Shown here piece after piece: positions 18,428 to 26,758 of a DNA stretch of 64,000 bases (position 1 is the stretch's first letter; every line of letters begins with the position of its first letter). The notes beneath the pieces are model-generated. The model did no database searches. It was not told the DNA's origin and saw only the letters and a list, made by a program, of their open reading frames with translations. The stretch spans positions 1,387,501 through 1,451,500 of the forward strand of contig NZ_CP076443.1 in assembly GCF_018866345.1 (NCBI RefSeq), written 5' to 3'. Both the position numbers and the translations under genes were made by a program. Origin of the DNA: Gemella sp. zg-570 (lineage in GTDB: Bacteria > Bacillota > Bacilli > Staphylococcales > Gemellaceae).

Positions 18428-19309
18428 TTATCCTTTGATTGGTAATATCTGAACTGCTTCTGGTAATACTAGCTTACCATCAACTCTTTCTTTAGCTACA
18501 AATCCAATCATACCATTACCCGCGAATAATTCTTGGAGTTCCTTAAATGAACGAGCACCTCTATCACCTATGTTATAATAGCTAAAATCACCAAAAGCAA
18601 TTTTATTTTCTGGTGCAAAAGCTGAAGTATACACTGGGTATCCTGCTAATTTATCAGGTTCTCCTAATTGGTATGATGGTTGCCAAATATATGCACCATT
18701 GTTATCTTTTAGTTTTCTGATATTAGCTATTATTTTATCATTTGTAATAAAAACTGCATTTTTTCGGTATGGACGCTTTAAAGCATGAACTAAGTTTATT
18801 ACATCATCTGCTTTAATCGTAGATACTTTATCTAAATAGGTTCCACCATTTGTTTTTAAAGTCTGAGATAATTTTCTAATAATATTTTCTTCTTCTAACG
18901 TATCAACTAATCTACTATCATACTCATCTGGAACTAAATATCCTCCATCAGTATCTACTTTTTCTTGTAGGATATTTTCAATTTGTCTAAAATTAGATCG
19001 TAGTGCTTTTATCATTGCTTTTTTGTGTTGAAGATTTTTTTTGATTTTATCTTCTTTGTCAGACACCATTGGTTTTGAGATTAACGGATCATTTACTGGT
19101 TTTGATAATTCTCTTTCCATATTTTCCATCTCTTGAAGTCTCTCTATTTCAAAAGTAAAGTTTTTAACTTTTTCTTCCATCTTGTTGTAAGTTTCAACAT
19201 CTTCTTTTGATAATAGCCCATCACTATCTTTTTTACTCTCAACAAAGGCTTTTGCACCTTCCCATGCTTTAGCGCGTTTTTCAATTAATTCTTGTATTTT
19301 TTTATTCAT
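18428..19309 (-). CDS. HK97-fold major capsid protein with an internal in-frame deletion
   Basis: 293 residues, where proteins of this group usually have about 390-400. Residues 1-140 hold the scaffold-like delta region and the start of the mature protein (KVDTDGGYLVPDEYDSRLVDTLEEENIIRKLSQTLKTN). The frame then jumps to GGTYLDKVSTIKADDVINLVHALKRPYRKNAVFI, which normally comes about 100 residues later. The C-terminal part (FAGNGMIGFVAKERVDGKLVLPEAVQILPIKG) is intact. The missing segment carries much of the P-domain and E-loop partners, so capsids are unlikely to form. The loss was probably a deletion between short repeats. Start and RBS are normal. Confidence 0.85.
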   Translation of the reverse strand: MNKKIQELIEKRAKAWEGAKAFVESKKDSDGLLSKEDVETYNKMEEKVKNFTFEIERLQEMENMERELSKPVNDPLISKPMVSDKEDKIKKNLQHKKAMIKALRSNFRQIENILQEKVDTDGGYLVPDEYDSRLVDTLEEENIIRKLSQTLKTNGGTYLDKVSTIKADDVINLVHALKRPYRKNAVFITNDKIIANIRKLKDNNGAYIWQPSYQLGEPDKLAGYPVYTSAFAPENKIAFGDFSYYNIGDRGARSFKELQELFAGNGMIGFVAKERVDGKLVLPEAVQILPIKG

Positions 19310-19314
19310 AATTC

Positions 19315-20037
19315 TTACCTCCAGTTTTTTATTAAATCTAATCTATTTATTAACGAATCAGCTTCTATTTTTTCTTCGTTTACGTTTTTAAAAGTTTCTT
19401 TGATTTTATTCATCATTGAATTTTGAACTGTTGCTTCTTGATAAAGCATACTAACATTTGGAATCTCAATATCCTGAATCTCATCTCGTTTTAAGATAGA
19501 ATCAGCAAAACCAAGTTCAACTGCTTTTCTTGCATCCATCCATGTTTCATTATCCATAAGTTTTGATATTTTGTTTCGTGATAATCCCGTTTTTATTTCA
19601 TAAGCATTAATTATTGATTCTTTAACCTCACTTAACATATCTATAGCTCTTTGCATTTCGCTTGTACTACCATATGCAATTGTCATAGGGTTATGAATCA
19701 TAAGCATTGAAACAGGACTCATAATAACTTCTGTTCCTGCCATAGCAACTACACTCGCAGCACTAGCTGCTATCCCATCAATTTTCACCTTAACATTTCC
19801 TTTGTGTTCCATTAAGAGATTATAAATTTGTGCGGCTGCAATACAGTCTCCACCAGGTGAATTTATCCATACAGTAATATCTCCACTATGTTTAATTAGT
19901 TCTTCTTTAAAAATCTGTGGAGTAACCTCATCATCAAACCACGATTCTTCAGCTATTGTTCCATTTAAAAATAATATGTTCTCTGGTGGTTTATCATTAT
20001 TATTTTGTACTGTCTTCCAATTCCAAAATTTTTTCAT
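19315..20037 (-). CDS. Head maturation protease, ClpP-like
   Basis: A 240-residue S14-family prohead protease. Motifs: VWINSPGGDCIAAAQIYNLL, then KIDGIAASAASVVAMAG with the nucleophile serine, then MLMIHNPMTIAYG with the catalytic histidine. It would cleave the scaffold region of the capsid protein. Its start overlaps the end of the portal gene by 38 bp. Confidence 0.92.
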   Translation of the reverse strand: MKKFWNWKTVQNNNDKPPENILFLNGTIAEESWFDDEVTPQIFKEELIKHSGDITVWINSPGGDCIAAAQIYNLLMEHKGNVKVKIDGIAASAASVVAMAGTEVIMSPVSMLMIHNPMTIAYGSTSEMQRAIDMLSEVKESIINAYEIKTGLSRNKISKLMDNETWMDARKAVELGFADSILKRDEIQDIEIPNVSMLYQEATVQNSMMNKIKETFKNVNEEKIEADSLINRLDLIKNWR

Positions 20038-21265
20038 CTGTGTTTTCCTCCTTATAATCTGTTAATCTCTCTGCATAAGAACCAGCCTTTTTAAGTGGTA
20101 ACATGTTACCATTGACTAGATATAAGTTTCCTCCTTCCTCATCTGATATCAAATCTAAGTTTTCTAAACTCCTTATATCATTAGCACTCATCCAACCATT
20201 CTGACGTGCTGTTGCATATCCATTCATCCTACTTTGATAATCTCCTCTAAGTAGTCCATCAACATTGAATTTTATATAATATTTTTTCTTTTCATCACTT
20301 TTAAGTAATCTCCTAGTCATAGCTTGTTCAAAACGTTTCACCCAAGGATCTAGCGTATATTTAACAAACTCAAGAGATTGTTGTTCAATATTAGAAAAAC
20401 TAGACTTTTCAAGATCACCTACCATGTGTGGAGGAACTCTGAAAATTCTAGCTATCTCATTTATTTGAAATTTTCTTGTTTCTAAAAACTGTGCTTCATT
20501 TGGTGCTATTGAAATAGGAGTATATTTCATACCTTCTTCAAGTATCGCAACTTTATGGTTATTCTTACCTGAAAATCCTCTAGTCCAACTTTTCCTTAAA
20601 ATCTCTGCATTTTTTACTGTACCAGGATGTTCTAATATTCCACTTGGTGTCGCTCCATTAGAAAAAAATTTCGCCCCGTATTCTTCAGCTGCAATAGCCA
20701 TACCAATTGCATTTTTAGCCATAGCTATTGGTGAGTAACCTACTAAGCCATCAAATCCTAATCCTGGTATGTGTAATACGTCTTGTGTGGTTAATTTTAC
20801 TTTTCCATCATTTGTTGTATATTCATAAAAAATTGTATTATTTTCATCTCTATCAACTTTCATTTTATCTGGCATTAGTGGGTAAAGTCCTAAAACATCA
20901 CCTTTCCCATTACGAATAATTTGAGCATATGCATTCCCCCATAATAATAAATGTGTCATTAATGTTTCTCTAAATATAAAACTTGTCATCTCATTGTTAG
21001 GTTCGTTATGGAGTAAGTTATATAAATAGTGGTTGGTTGCTTTTTTACTTCCTAAATCTGTTATTTCGTATATATGTAGTGGTAAACTAGCGAGGGTTTC
21101 TGATAATATTCTCACACATGAATATACAGCTGTCATCTGCATTGCACTTCTTTCTGTTACTCTATTTCCACTAGAACTTCCACCCATAAAAAAACTATAG
21201 GAACTTCCATTTAATCTATTTTTAGGATTATCTCTAGATTTAAATAATTTCATAAAATAATTCAT
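20000..21265 (-). CDS. Phage portal protein (HK97 type)
   Basis: A 421-residue portal with typical segments: TERSAMQMTAVYSCVRILSETLASLPLHIYE, LMTHLLLWGNAYAQIIRNGKGDVLGLYPLMPDKM, NEIARIFRVPPHMVGDLEKSSFSNIEQQSLEFVKYTLDPW. Length is normal for the family. It forms the dodecameric DNA entry ring. A good AGGAGG precedes the chosen start; a second ATG three codons later is possible. Confidence 0.94.
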   Translation of the reverse strand: MNYFMKLFKSRDNPKNRLNGSSYSFFMGGSSSGNRVTERSAMQMTAVYSCVRILSETLASLPLHIYEITDLGSKKATNHYLYNLLHNEPNNEMTSFIFRETLMTHLLLWGNAYAQIIRNGKGDVLGLYPLMPDKMKVDRDENNTIFYEYTTNDGKVKLTTQDVLHIPGLGFDGLVGYSPIAMAKNAIGMAIAAEEYGAKFFSNGATPSGILEHPGTVKNAEILRKSWTRGFSGKNNHKVAILEEGMKYTPISIAPNEAQFLETRKFQINEIARIFRVPPHMVGDLEKSSFSNIEQQSLEFVKYTLDPWVKRFEQAMTRRLLKSDEKKKYYIKFNVDGLLRGDYQSRMNGYATARQNGWMSANDIRSLENLDLISDEEGGNLYLVNGNMLPLKKAGSYAERLTDYKEENTDEKILELEDSTK

Positions 21266-21290
21266 ACATACCTCCTAAATTTGAATACTA

Positions 21291-21315
21291 AAAAAGCACC
21301 TCTAATGAGATGCTT
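21291..21315 (-). terminator. Terminator after the moron cassette
   Basis: Stem AAGCATCTC with GAGGTGCTT (one G-U), loop ATTA, then TTTTTT on the minus strand. It closes the two-gene cassette lying between the large terminase and portal genes. Confidence 0.8.
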
Positions 21316-21338
21316 AATGCTGACCTTATGATATTATA

Positions 21339-22247
21339 CTACTTTTTACTTAAAGTTTCGTTGAAAATCTTTTCAAATTCTTTGTCAGTTAGTTTATCGT
21401 TATTCTTACATATATATTTCCCAACAAAACCACTTTGTCTATCATACTCTTGTTCGCTAATAGTTAAGAAAAATTCTTGATGAAATTTTTTTATTAATTC
21501 ATCACATTCATTTTTGTTGAATTTCAAATATAATAATAAAACATTTCGAATAGAAGGTAGCCATGCAGTATTAAATCTTCTAAAAATAAATATAGGTTTT
21601 ACTTCTCCTTTTCCTTCTTCCTTATCTTTCTTCTCTAAATATTTGACAATACGCCAAATAATTATCCTTGCACTTAACATACCAACCTTTGTATTTGATG
21701 AAACGATATGATTTGTAAAACTAGATTTCTTACTTTTCGTAAAACCTGGATTCTTACTTCTAAAAGGAAAAGCTTCAAGATTAACAATTAACTTAGACAT
21801 ATCCTTTAACTTTTCCCACTCTTCATCATTCAAATTACTTATAAATTTTTGTACAGGTATTTGCTTTTTCTCTAAGTAATTAAAACAAACATGCGAAAAA
21901 TAATGTGATAAGTAATATGCGTCTTCTTTTGAACAAGTACTCTTTATCTTTTCTAATTCTTGATATAGAATGCTACTTTCGGTTTCGATATTTATAATAT
22001 GATCTTTTATATATTTTTTTAAATATTCTTCTTTTTCTCCAAGAATATTTAACGAACTATCTTCACTATTAATTTCTTTTGCTTCATTAAAATAGGAATA
22101 TGCACCTACCTCTCTTTTTTTATCCTTTAGTGGAATATTTGGATTTACTAAACATAAAAATAATGTTACTATATCAATATTACCTCGAACATGATTTGGT
22201 ATACCATAGTGAAGATTTTTATATTGATTAGACTCTAATTCACACAA
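21339..22247 (-). CDS. Unidentified 302-residue protein in a moron cassette
   Basis: I do not recognise this protein. It has an N-terminal segment YGIPNHVRGNIDIVTLFLCLVNPN, a charged middle, and a C-terminal helical part (EKIFNETLSKK). No catalytic motif or membrane helix is clear. It sits with a 60-residue partner in the packaging module between the terminase and portal genes, where siphoviruses normally have no extra genes. A promoter-like AT-rich stretch precedes the pair and a terminator follows, the classic form of a moron. Such genes often encode superinfection exclusion or anti-phage functions, but here that is only inferred. Confidence 0.6.
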   Translation of the reverse strand: MCELESNQYKNLHYGIPNHVRGNIDIVTLFLCLVNPNIPLKDKKREVGAYSYFNEAKEINSEDSSLNILGEKEEYLKKYIKDHIINIETESSILYQELEKIKSTCSKEDAYYLSHYFSHVCFNYLEKKQIPVQKFISNLNDEEWEKLKDMSKLIVNLEAFPFRSKNPGFTKSKKSSFTNHIVSSNTKVGMLSARIIIWRIVKYLEKKDKEEGKGEVKPIFIFRRFNTAWLPSIRNVLLLYLKFNKNECDELIKKFHQEFFLTISEQEYDRQSGFVGKYICKNNDKLTDKEFEKIFNETLSKK

Positions 22248-22253
22248 TCCTTC

Positions 22254-22436
22254 CTATATATTTAACCATGAAAAGTCTCGATAATCATTTTCTAGGTCAT
22301 CTATGAACTTCAAAGACAAGTCTTTCACTTTTTCTGAAGTCCATGGGTTATACTCTTCTATTTTCAATAATTCATCAAAATCTTTAATTTCTCCGACATT
22401 TTCTTTATACTTAGAAATTAGTTTATTAAAAGACAT
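22254..22436 (-). CDS. Small unidentified protein paired with the 302-residue moron
   Basis: A 60-residue acidic protein (SFNKLISKYKENVGEIKDFDELLKIEEYNPWTSEKV). The next gene starts six bases after its stop, so the two are co-translated. A good GGAGGA site precedes the ATG. The 49-bp gap to the terminase stop has TTATATTTTATATAAAAT, a plausible -10 region. Role unknown; it could be an antitoxin or a regulatory partner. Confidence 0.5.
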   Translation of the reverse strand: MSFNKLISKYKENVGEIKDFDELLKIEEYNPWTSEKVKDLSLKFIDDLENDYRDFSWLNI

Positions 22437-22485
22437 AATCTTTCCTCCAAATTAATTTTATATAAAATATAACATAAAACTAAAA

Positions 22486-24075
22486 CTAAATAAATAACAA
22501 GCCTCTGTCATTATAAACACTTTCTGTATTTTGATTTCCACATCTTATCGCACGATCCAATGCCATAATAGTCGCAATCGCACCGTCAATCTTTTCTGTT
22601 GATTTTTCCTTATCTGCTTTGATATTTCCTGCTGGGTCTGTTCGAATAAAAATGTTATCCATATTCCATCTTAAAACAGGATTCCCCCCATGAGCTATCT
22701 TTTGTTCAAGTGTGAGCTTCATCAATTCTTTAGTGGGTGGGCTCATATCTTTAAATCCCTGTCCAAAAGGTACAACGGTAAATCCCATACTCTCTAAATT
22801 CTGTACCATTTGAACGGCTCCCCAGCGATCAAAGGCAATTTCTTTAATGTTAAATATTTGACCTAATCGTTCAATAAATTTTTCAATATGACCGTAATGC
22901 ACGACATTCCCTTCTGTCGTTTCAACATACCCCTGTTTCTCCCATAAATCATACGGCACATGATCACGTCTAACTCTTAACGGAATGGTATCTTCGGGTA
23001 ACCAAAAGTATGGTAGTATCACATATTTATCGTCTTCATCTTCTGGTGGAAAGACTAATACAAACGCAGTCAAGTCAGTTGTAGAAGATAAGTCTAAGCC
23101 TCCATAACACACTCGTCCTTCAAGGTCTGCTTCATTGACGTTAAACGCACACGCATCCCACTTTTCAATCGGCATCCAACGGACTGCTTGTTTTACCCAT
23201 TGATTGAGTCTTAATTGTCTAAAGGCATTCTCTTCTCCTGGATTTTGTTTAGCCGATTCACAAGCCATTTTGACTTTTTCAATGGGTACAGTAACTCCTA
23301 ATGATGGATTGGCTTTATGCCACACCTTTGGATCTGTCCAATCATCACTCTCGTCTGCCCCATAAATGACAGGATAAAAAGTAGGGTCGACTTTCCGTCC
23401 GTCTAAGATGTCCTTTGCTTTTTGATGCGTTTCAAAACAAATCGAATGGGTATCTGTACCAGCTGTGGTAATCAAAAAATACAAAGGTTGCGTCCGTGCA
23501 TCTCCACTCCCTTTGGTCATGACGTCAAAGAGTTTTCTGTTGGGCTGTGTATGCAATTCATCAAACACCACACCGTGGATATTAAAACCATGCTTGGAGT
23601 AAGCCTCAGCTGATAAGACTTGATAAAAACTGTTGGTTGGTAAATACACAAGTCGTTTTTGTGAGGCTAAAATCTTCACACGTTTATTTAAAGCAGGACA
23701 CATTCGTACCATATCTGCTGCTACTTCAAAGACAATACTTGCTTGTTGTCGGTCTGCTGCACAACCATAGACTTCTGCACGTTCCTCAAAGTCCCCACAA
23801 CAAAGTAATAATGCAACAGCAGCCGCTAACTCACTCTTACCCATCTTTTTAGGGATTTCAATGTAGGCCGTGTTAAACTGTCGATACCCATCTGGTTTAA
23901 CAATGCCAAACAAGTCACGGATAATTTGTTCTTGCCATTGAAGAAGTTTGAATGGCTTCCCTGCCCATGTGCCTTTAGTATGCGATAGACATTCAATAAA
24001 ATTGACGGCATAGTCAGCAAACTCTTTATTATAGGTTGATGTCTTTAATTTAAACGGACTTGGTTTATAGGTCAT
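22486..24075 (-). CDS. Terminase large subunit
   Basis: A phage terminase of about 529 residues from the ATG at 24,075, chosen because GGGAGGA precedes it at the right distance. The ATPase half shows YIEIPKKMGKSELAAAVALLL (Walker A-like) and GVVFDELHTQPNRKLFDVM (Walker B-like). The nuclease half has CYGGLDLSSTTDLTAFVLV and EIAFDRWGAVQMVQNLESMGF with conserved acidic residues. It packages DNA into the prohead. The protein has a pronounced HK97/P27-type relation with the small subunit upstream, which however lies 4.7 kb away behind the methylation genes. Confidence 0.95.
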   Translation of the reverse strand: MTYKPSPFKLKTSTYNKEFADYAVNFIECLSHTKGTWAGKPFKLLQWQEQIIRDLFGIVKPDGYRQFNTAYIEIPKKMGKSELAAAVALLLCCGDFEERAEVYGCAADRQQASIVFEVAADMVRMCPALNKRVKILASQKRLVYLPTNSFYQVLSAEAYSKHGFNIHGVVFDELHTQPNRKLFDVMTKGSGDARTQPLYFLITTAGTDTHSICFETHQKAKDILDGRKVDPTFYPVIYGADESDDWTDPKVWHKANPSLGVTVPIEKVKMACESAKQNPGEENAFRQLRLNQWVKQAVRWMPIEKWDACAFNVNEADLEGRVCYGGLDLSSTTDLTAFVLVFPPEDEDDKYVILPYFWLPEDTIPLRVRRDHVPYDLWEKQGYVETTEGNVVHYGHIEKFIERLGQIFNIKEIAFDRWGAVQMVQNLESMGFTVVPFGQGFKDMSPPTKELMKLTLEQKIAHGGNPVLRWNMDNIFIRTDPAGNIKADKEKSTEKIDGAIATIMALDRAIRCGNQNTESVYNDRGLLFI

Positions 24076-24110
24076 GTTCTGTCCTCCCAACAAAAAAGGA
24101 GCCAATGCTC

Positions 24111-24311
24111 CTAAATCAATTCATCTAAAAGTTGATATTCTTTTTCTAGCTGTTCTAATTCTTGTGTGATACATTGCCATCTAAATCCATTTTTACAACA
24201 GTCTCGTTTGTTTTTTAAACGATTCAGTTCCTTTTGTCTTTCTTCTAAAATCTCTCTTGCTGAAAATGGGTCAGTTTGTATCATGTTAAAATGTTTTTCA
24301 AATCTTGTCAT
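24111..24311 (-). CDS. Small helical protein
   Basis: A 66-residue, charged, helical protein (NRLKNKRDCCKNGFRWQCITQELEQLEKEYQLLDELI) of unknown function. It has its own family-2 box about 25 bp upstream and lies between the terminase and another small gene. Low-complexity alone does not explain it, and the RBS AGGAAAG is moderate. Confidence 0.55.
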   Translation of the reverse strand: MTRFEKHFNMIQTDPFSAREILEERQKELNRLKNKRDCCKNGFRWQCITQELEQLEKEYQLLDELI

Positions 24312-24335
24312 GTTACTTTCCTCGCTTTCATGTCT

Positions 24336-24374
24336 TTACACGATATATCACTCTAAAACAACTATTTATCAAGT
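24336..24374 (-). promoter_or_regulatory. Family-2 39-bp promoter-like box, copy 2
   Basis: Minus strand ACTTGATAAATAG, then TTTTAGAGTGATATATCGTGTAA in two parts. TTGATA and GATATA are 17 bp apart, a normal -35/-10 distance. The block is shared with three other boxes. Confidence 0.6.
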
Positions 24375-24471
24375 GATTTTTTCACTATTTAGAATGATTT
24401 TACGACATTCTTTTTCATCTTCTTCAATAAAAGTGACAAACTTGTATAAACCCCTATCCGATCCGTTTTTC

Positions 24472-24765
24472 TTAAGTTCTTGCTTGTTGAATGGCTTTAT
24501 AAGCCTTGTTTATCACTTGACTTAGGGTTTCTGCTTCGCAAAAACGATCAAATGCTTCATCACTTAGTTGCCCTTTTGATAAATCCCATAAGGCTTCATG
24601 TGCTTGCTTGGCACACGTCCTTGCCGTTTGGGCAATCTCTAAAAATTGAATCGCATTGCCTACGTTTCCTTTTTGTGCTTGTTGAGTAGCTAAATCTGCA
24701 TATTTTTTACAGGCTTTTATTTCTGTTTTTAATCCGTTGAGTGCTTCTTGTGTATGTCTGTACAT
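24472..24765 (-). CDS. Small phage protein of unknown function
   Basis: A 97-residue protein rich in alanine, glutamine and helix formers (ACKKYADLATQQAQKGNVGNAIQFLEIAQTARTCAKQAHEALWDLSKGQLS). I know no named domain. It is preceded by copy 3 of the family-2 box. Neighbouring small genes suggest an early accessory cluster. Its ATG has GGAG upstream. Confidence 0.6.
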   Translation of the reverse strand: MYRHTQEALNGLKTEIKACKKYADLATQQAQKGNVGNAIQFLEIAQTARTCAKQAHEALWDLSKGQLSDEAFDRFCEAETLSQVINKAYKAIQQART

Positions 24766-24787
24766 GGTGTTTTCTCCTTTTGTTTTG

Positions 24788-24826
24788 TTACACTATATAT
24801 CACTCTAAACGCTATGAATATCAAGT
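24788..24826 (-). promoter_or_regulatory. Family-2 39-bp promoter-like box, copy 3
   Basis: Contains TTGATA and GATATA at 17-bp spacing and the conserved TTTAGAGTGATATATAGTGT core. It stands 23 bp from the next start codon. Confidence 0.6.
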
Positions 24827-24862
24827 CTTATGTTGATTATTTCTCATAATGATTCAATTTTT

Positions 24863-25102
24863 TTAATCATCAAGTTTCATACAACAATCTTCACCCAATA
24901 CGACACTCAATCGACTACCATTATCCCAATAAACCATAATAGAGCCAATATCATCTACTCCTAACACAGTCCCTTTTGTACCAATAGGTGGTGCTTGTTT
25001 GTCATCCATTTTAACAAGTTTCACTCGAGTACCGTTTTGGTACTCCAATCTTAATTTCTCAATGTTATTTTTCATTTTTTCCATCTGCTTTTCCCAACTC
25101 AT
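24863..25102 (-). CDS. DUF4314-like protein
   Basis: A 79-residue protein with the pattern GTRVKLVKMDDKQAPPIGTKGTVLGVDDIGSIMVYWDNGSRLSVVLGEDCC, which fits the DUF4314 family (an SH3-like barrel). The family is common in phages and mobile elements and has no known activity. The start overlaps the upstream small gene. Confidence 0.8.
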   Translation of the reverse strand: MSWEKQMEKMKNNIEKLRLEYQNGTRVKLVKMDDKQAPPIGTKGTVLGVDDIGSIMVYWDNGSRLSVVLGEDCCMKLDD

Positions 25103-25256
25103 AGACTTCTTTTAAAAGTTTCTCTAAACTCATCACATAAACATCCAAAAAGTCATCGTTATCTCGCATTCTAGGTACTAAATCGCCTCTACCTTCTAAA
25201 GAAAAAATATGCTTTTCTGCAACCTCGTATAATTTTTCGTTTAATGCTTGTGTCAT
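25065..25256 (-). CDS. Small phage protein (DUF6900-like)
   Basis: A 63-residue protein (MTQALNEKLYEVAEKHIFSLEGRGDLVPRMRDNDDFLDVYVMSLEKLLKEVYELGKADGKNEK). The pattern L..R.SD..DF.d..v..L...L..AY.lG is typical of small phage proteins in front of DUF4314. It overlaps DUF4314 by 38 bp and is preceded by family-2 box copy 4. Confidence 0.65.
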   Translation of the reverse strand: MTQALNEKLYEVAEKHIFSLEGRGDLVPRMRDNDDFLDVYVMSLEKLLKEVYELGKADGKNEK

Positions 25257-25280
25257 CAGAATTAACCTCCTGTATTTTCG

Positions 25281-25319
25281 TTACACTATATATCACTCTA
25301 AACCGATTATTTATCAAGT
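25281..25319 (-). promoter_or_regulatory. Family-2 39-bp promoter-like box, copy 4
   Basis: Same elements as copies 2 and 3: ACTTGATAAATA, then TTTAGAGTGATATATAGTGT. The box starts at the last base of the upstream methylase stop codon, so it uses essentially all of the short gap before the next gene. Confidence 0.6.
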
Positions 25320-26758
25320 CATTTGTTCGCTATTTCGAAGATTTTTTTCATCAGATAAACGACACATGGAAGGGCGACACCGTTTCCCCACATTTTATAC
25401 TGAGCCGTATCCGAATATGGATTGGATAGCCATTTTTTAATTTGTTTATCAGACTTCGATTTGCTTTTGCCATTGATGAGTCGATGTTCTTCAAAGACAG
25501 CTCTCCAAAGCCGTATATTTTTTTCACTAGGTTCTAGAACCGCTAAATCCTTACACCAGTCATCTGGAAAGCCTTGTAATCGACCACACTCTAATGGTGT
25601 TAATCTACGAACCTTTAAGTTTCTTTCCATGACGGTTGGTGGATCTTTATAATCACTTGCCACAAGCGTCCCAACTTCATTCACATTAGCGATTGTATGG
25701 TGTGAGTTTTTACTGGTGGAATACACCACAGCTAATCCACCTTGATTTCTGTCTAGATTGTTGCCTCCAGTATCAATCGTTCTTGAGGTATCTGTTTCGT
25801 AAATAGTCGCCCTGACATTGCGTGTGTTTTCGCTTGTCAAACGAATGTCGTAAGTTTTGGCATCCACTACCAATGGTTGATTATTGTCCCCTAAACCAAG
25901 GTTTGCCCCCAATGTTGGGGATACGTCAAGTGGTCCATTAAATCGACTATCTTGTCCGTGATTTTCAAACACATACGGGGCTCGATTCCCTTTGGCACGA
26001 AGTGTGGCTGTGAAATCTTCGGTCACGTCCATACGCTCTCCACCTTGGTCGTTTAAGCACAACGTAGTGCGTCTTCCAATTCTTTTGGTAGTTGTTTTCC
26101 TCTCATCTGAGCTCGTTTCAATATTCCTTGGCACGCTTTTTTCGTCAAATAATATTTCACTGGCACTTCTGCCATTAAAATCTGCGACAAGAAAGATTCT
26201 TTTGCGTCTTTGGGGGACTCCAAAATACCGAGCGTCCAACACTCGCCATGCAAGAGAGAATGCTCCACCCATGATGTCGCCACTGTTTTCCCATTTTGAA
26301 GGTCTAGGGATAGATGTCTGTATGTCTTTGATGTGGCAGATGGCTTCAAGGACACATCTGAAATCTTCTCCTTTGTTGCTTGAGAAGGCACCTGGGACAT
26401 TTTCCCAGATGATAAATCGTGGATAGTTACCATTTGTTTCCTTCCTCATTTCTTTAATTACTCGAATCGCTTCATAAAAAAGGTTAGACCGTTTACCGTC
26501 CAACCCTTGTCTTTTGCCTGCTATAGATAAATCTTGACAAGGACTACCAAAAGTAATGATATCTACTGGTGGTATTCTTTTGCCGTTGATATGTTGAATA
26601 TTGCCTAATTGTTTGACTTCTGGGAAATTCTTCCTAGTGACAAGCACAGGAAACGGTTCGACTTCTGAATTCCAAATCGGTGTAATACCAGACAATTTTG
26701 AAGCGAGTTCAAAACCTCCTGACCCTGAAAACAAACTTCCCATTGTTAGCTTACGCAT
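25319..26758 (-). CDS. Phage C5-cytosine DNA methyltransferase
   Basis: About 479 residues from ATG at 26,758 (AGGTG lies 8 bases upstream). Motifs of the m5C family are in order: motif I GSLFSGSGGFELAS, motif IV FGSPCQDLS with the catalytic cysteine, motif VI FIIWENVPGA, motif VIII VPQRRKRIFLVA, motif X MWGNGVALPCVV at the end. The target domain between VIII and IX (about residues 210-370) determines the sequence methylated. It overlaps the ParB-methylase stop and lies after an AdoMet synthetase, suggesting a phage methylation cassette to protect its DNA against restriction. Confidence 0.93.
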   Translation of the reverse strand: MRKLTMGSLFSGSGGFELASKLSGITPIWNSEVEPFPVLVTRKNFPEVKQLGNIQHINGKRIPPVDIITFGSPCQDLSIAGKRQGLDGKRSNLFYEAIRVIKEMRKETNGNYPRFIIWENVPGAFSSNKGEDFRCVLEAICHIKDIQTSIPRPSKWENSGDIMGGAFSLAWRVLDARYFGVPQRRKRIFLVADFNGRSASEILFDEKSVPRNIETSSDERKTTTKRIGRRTTLCLNDQGGERMDVTEDFTATLRAKGNRAPYVFENHGQDSRFNGPLDVSPTLGANLGLGDNNQPLVVDAKTYDIRLTSENTRNVRATIYETDTSRTIDTGGNNLDRNQGGLAVVYSTSKNSHHTIANVNEVGTLVASDYKDPPTVMERNLKVRRLTPLECGRLQGFPDDWCKDLAVLEPSEKNIRLWRAVFEEHRLINGKSKSKSDKQIKKWLSNPYSDTAQYKMWGNGVALPCVVYLMKKIFEIANK

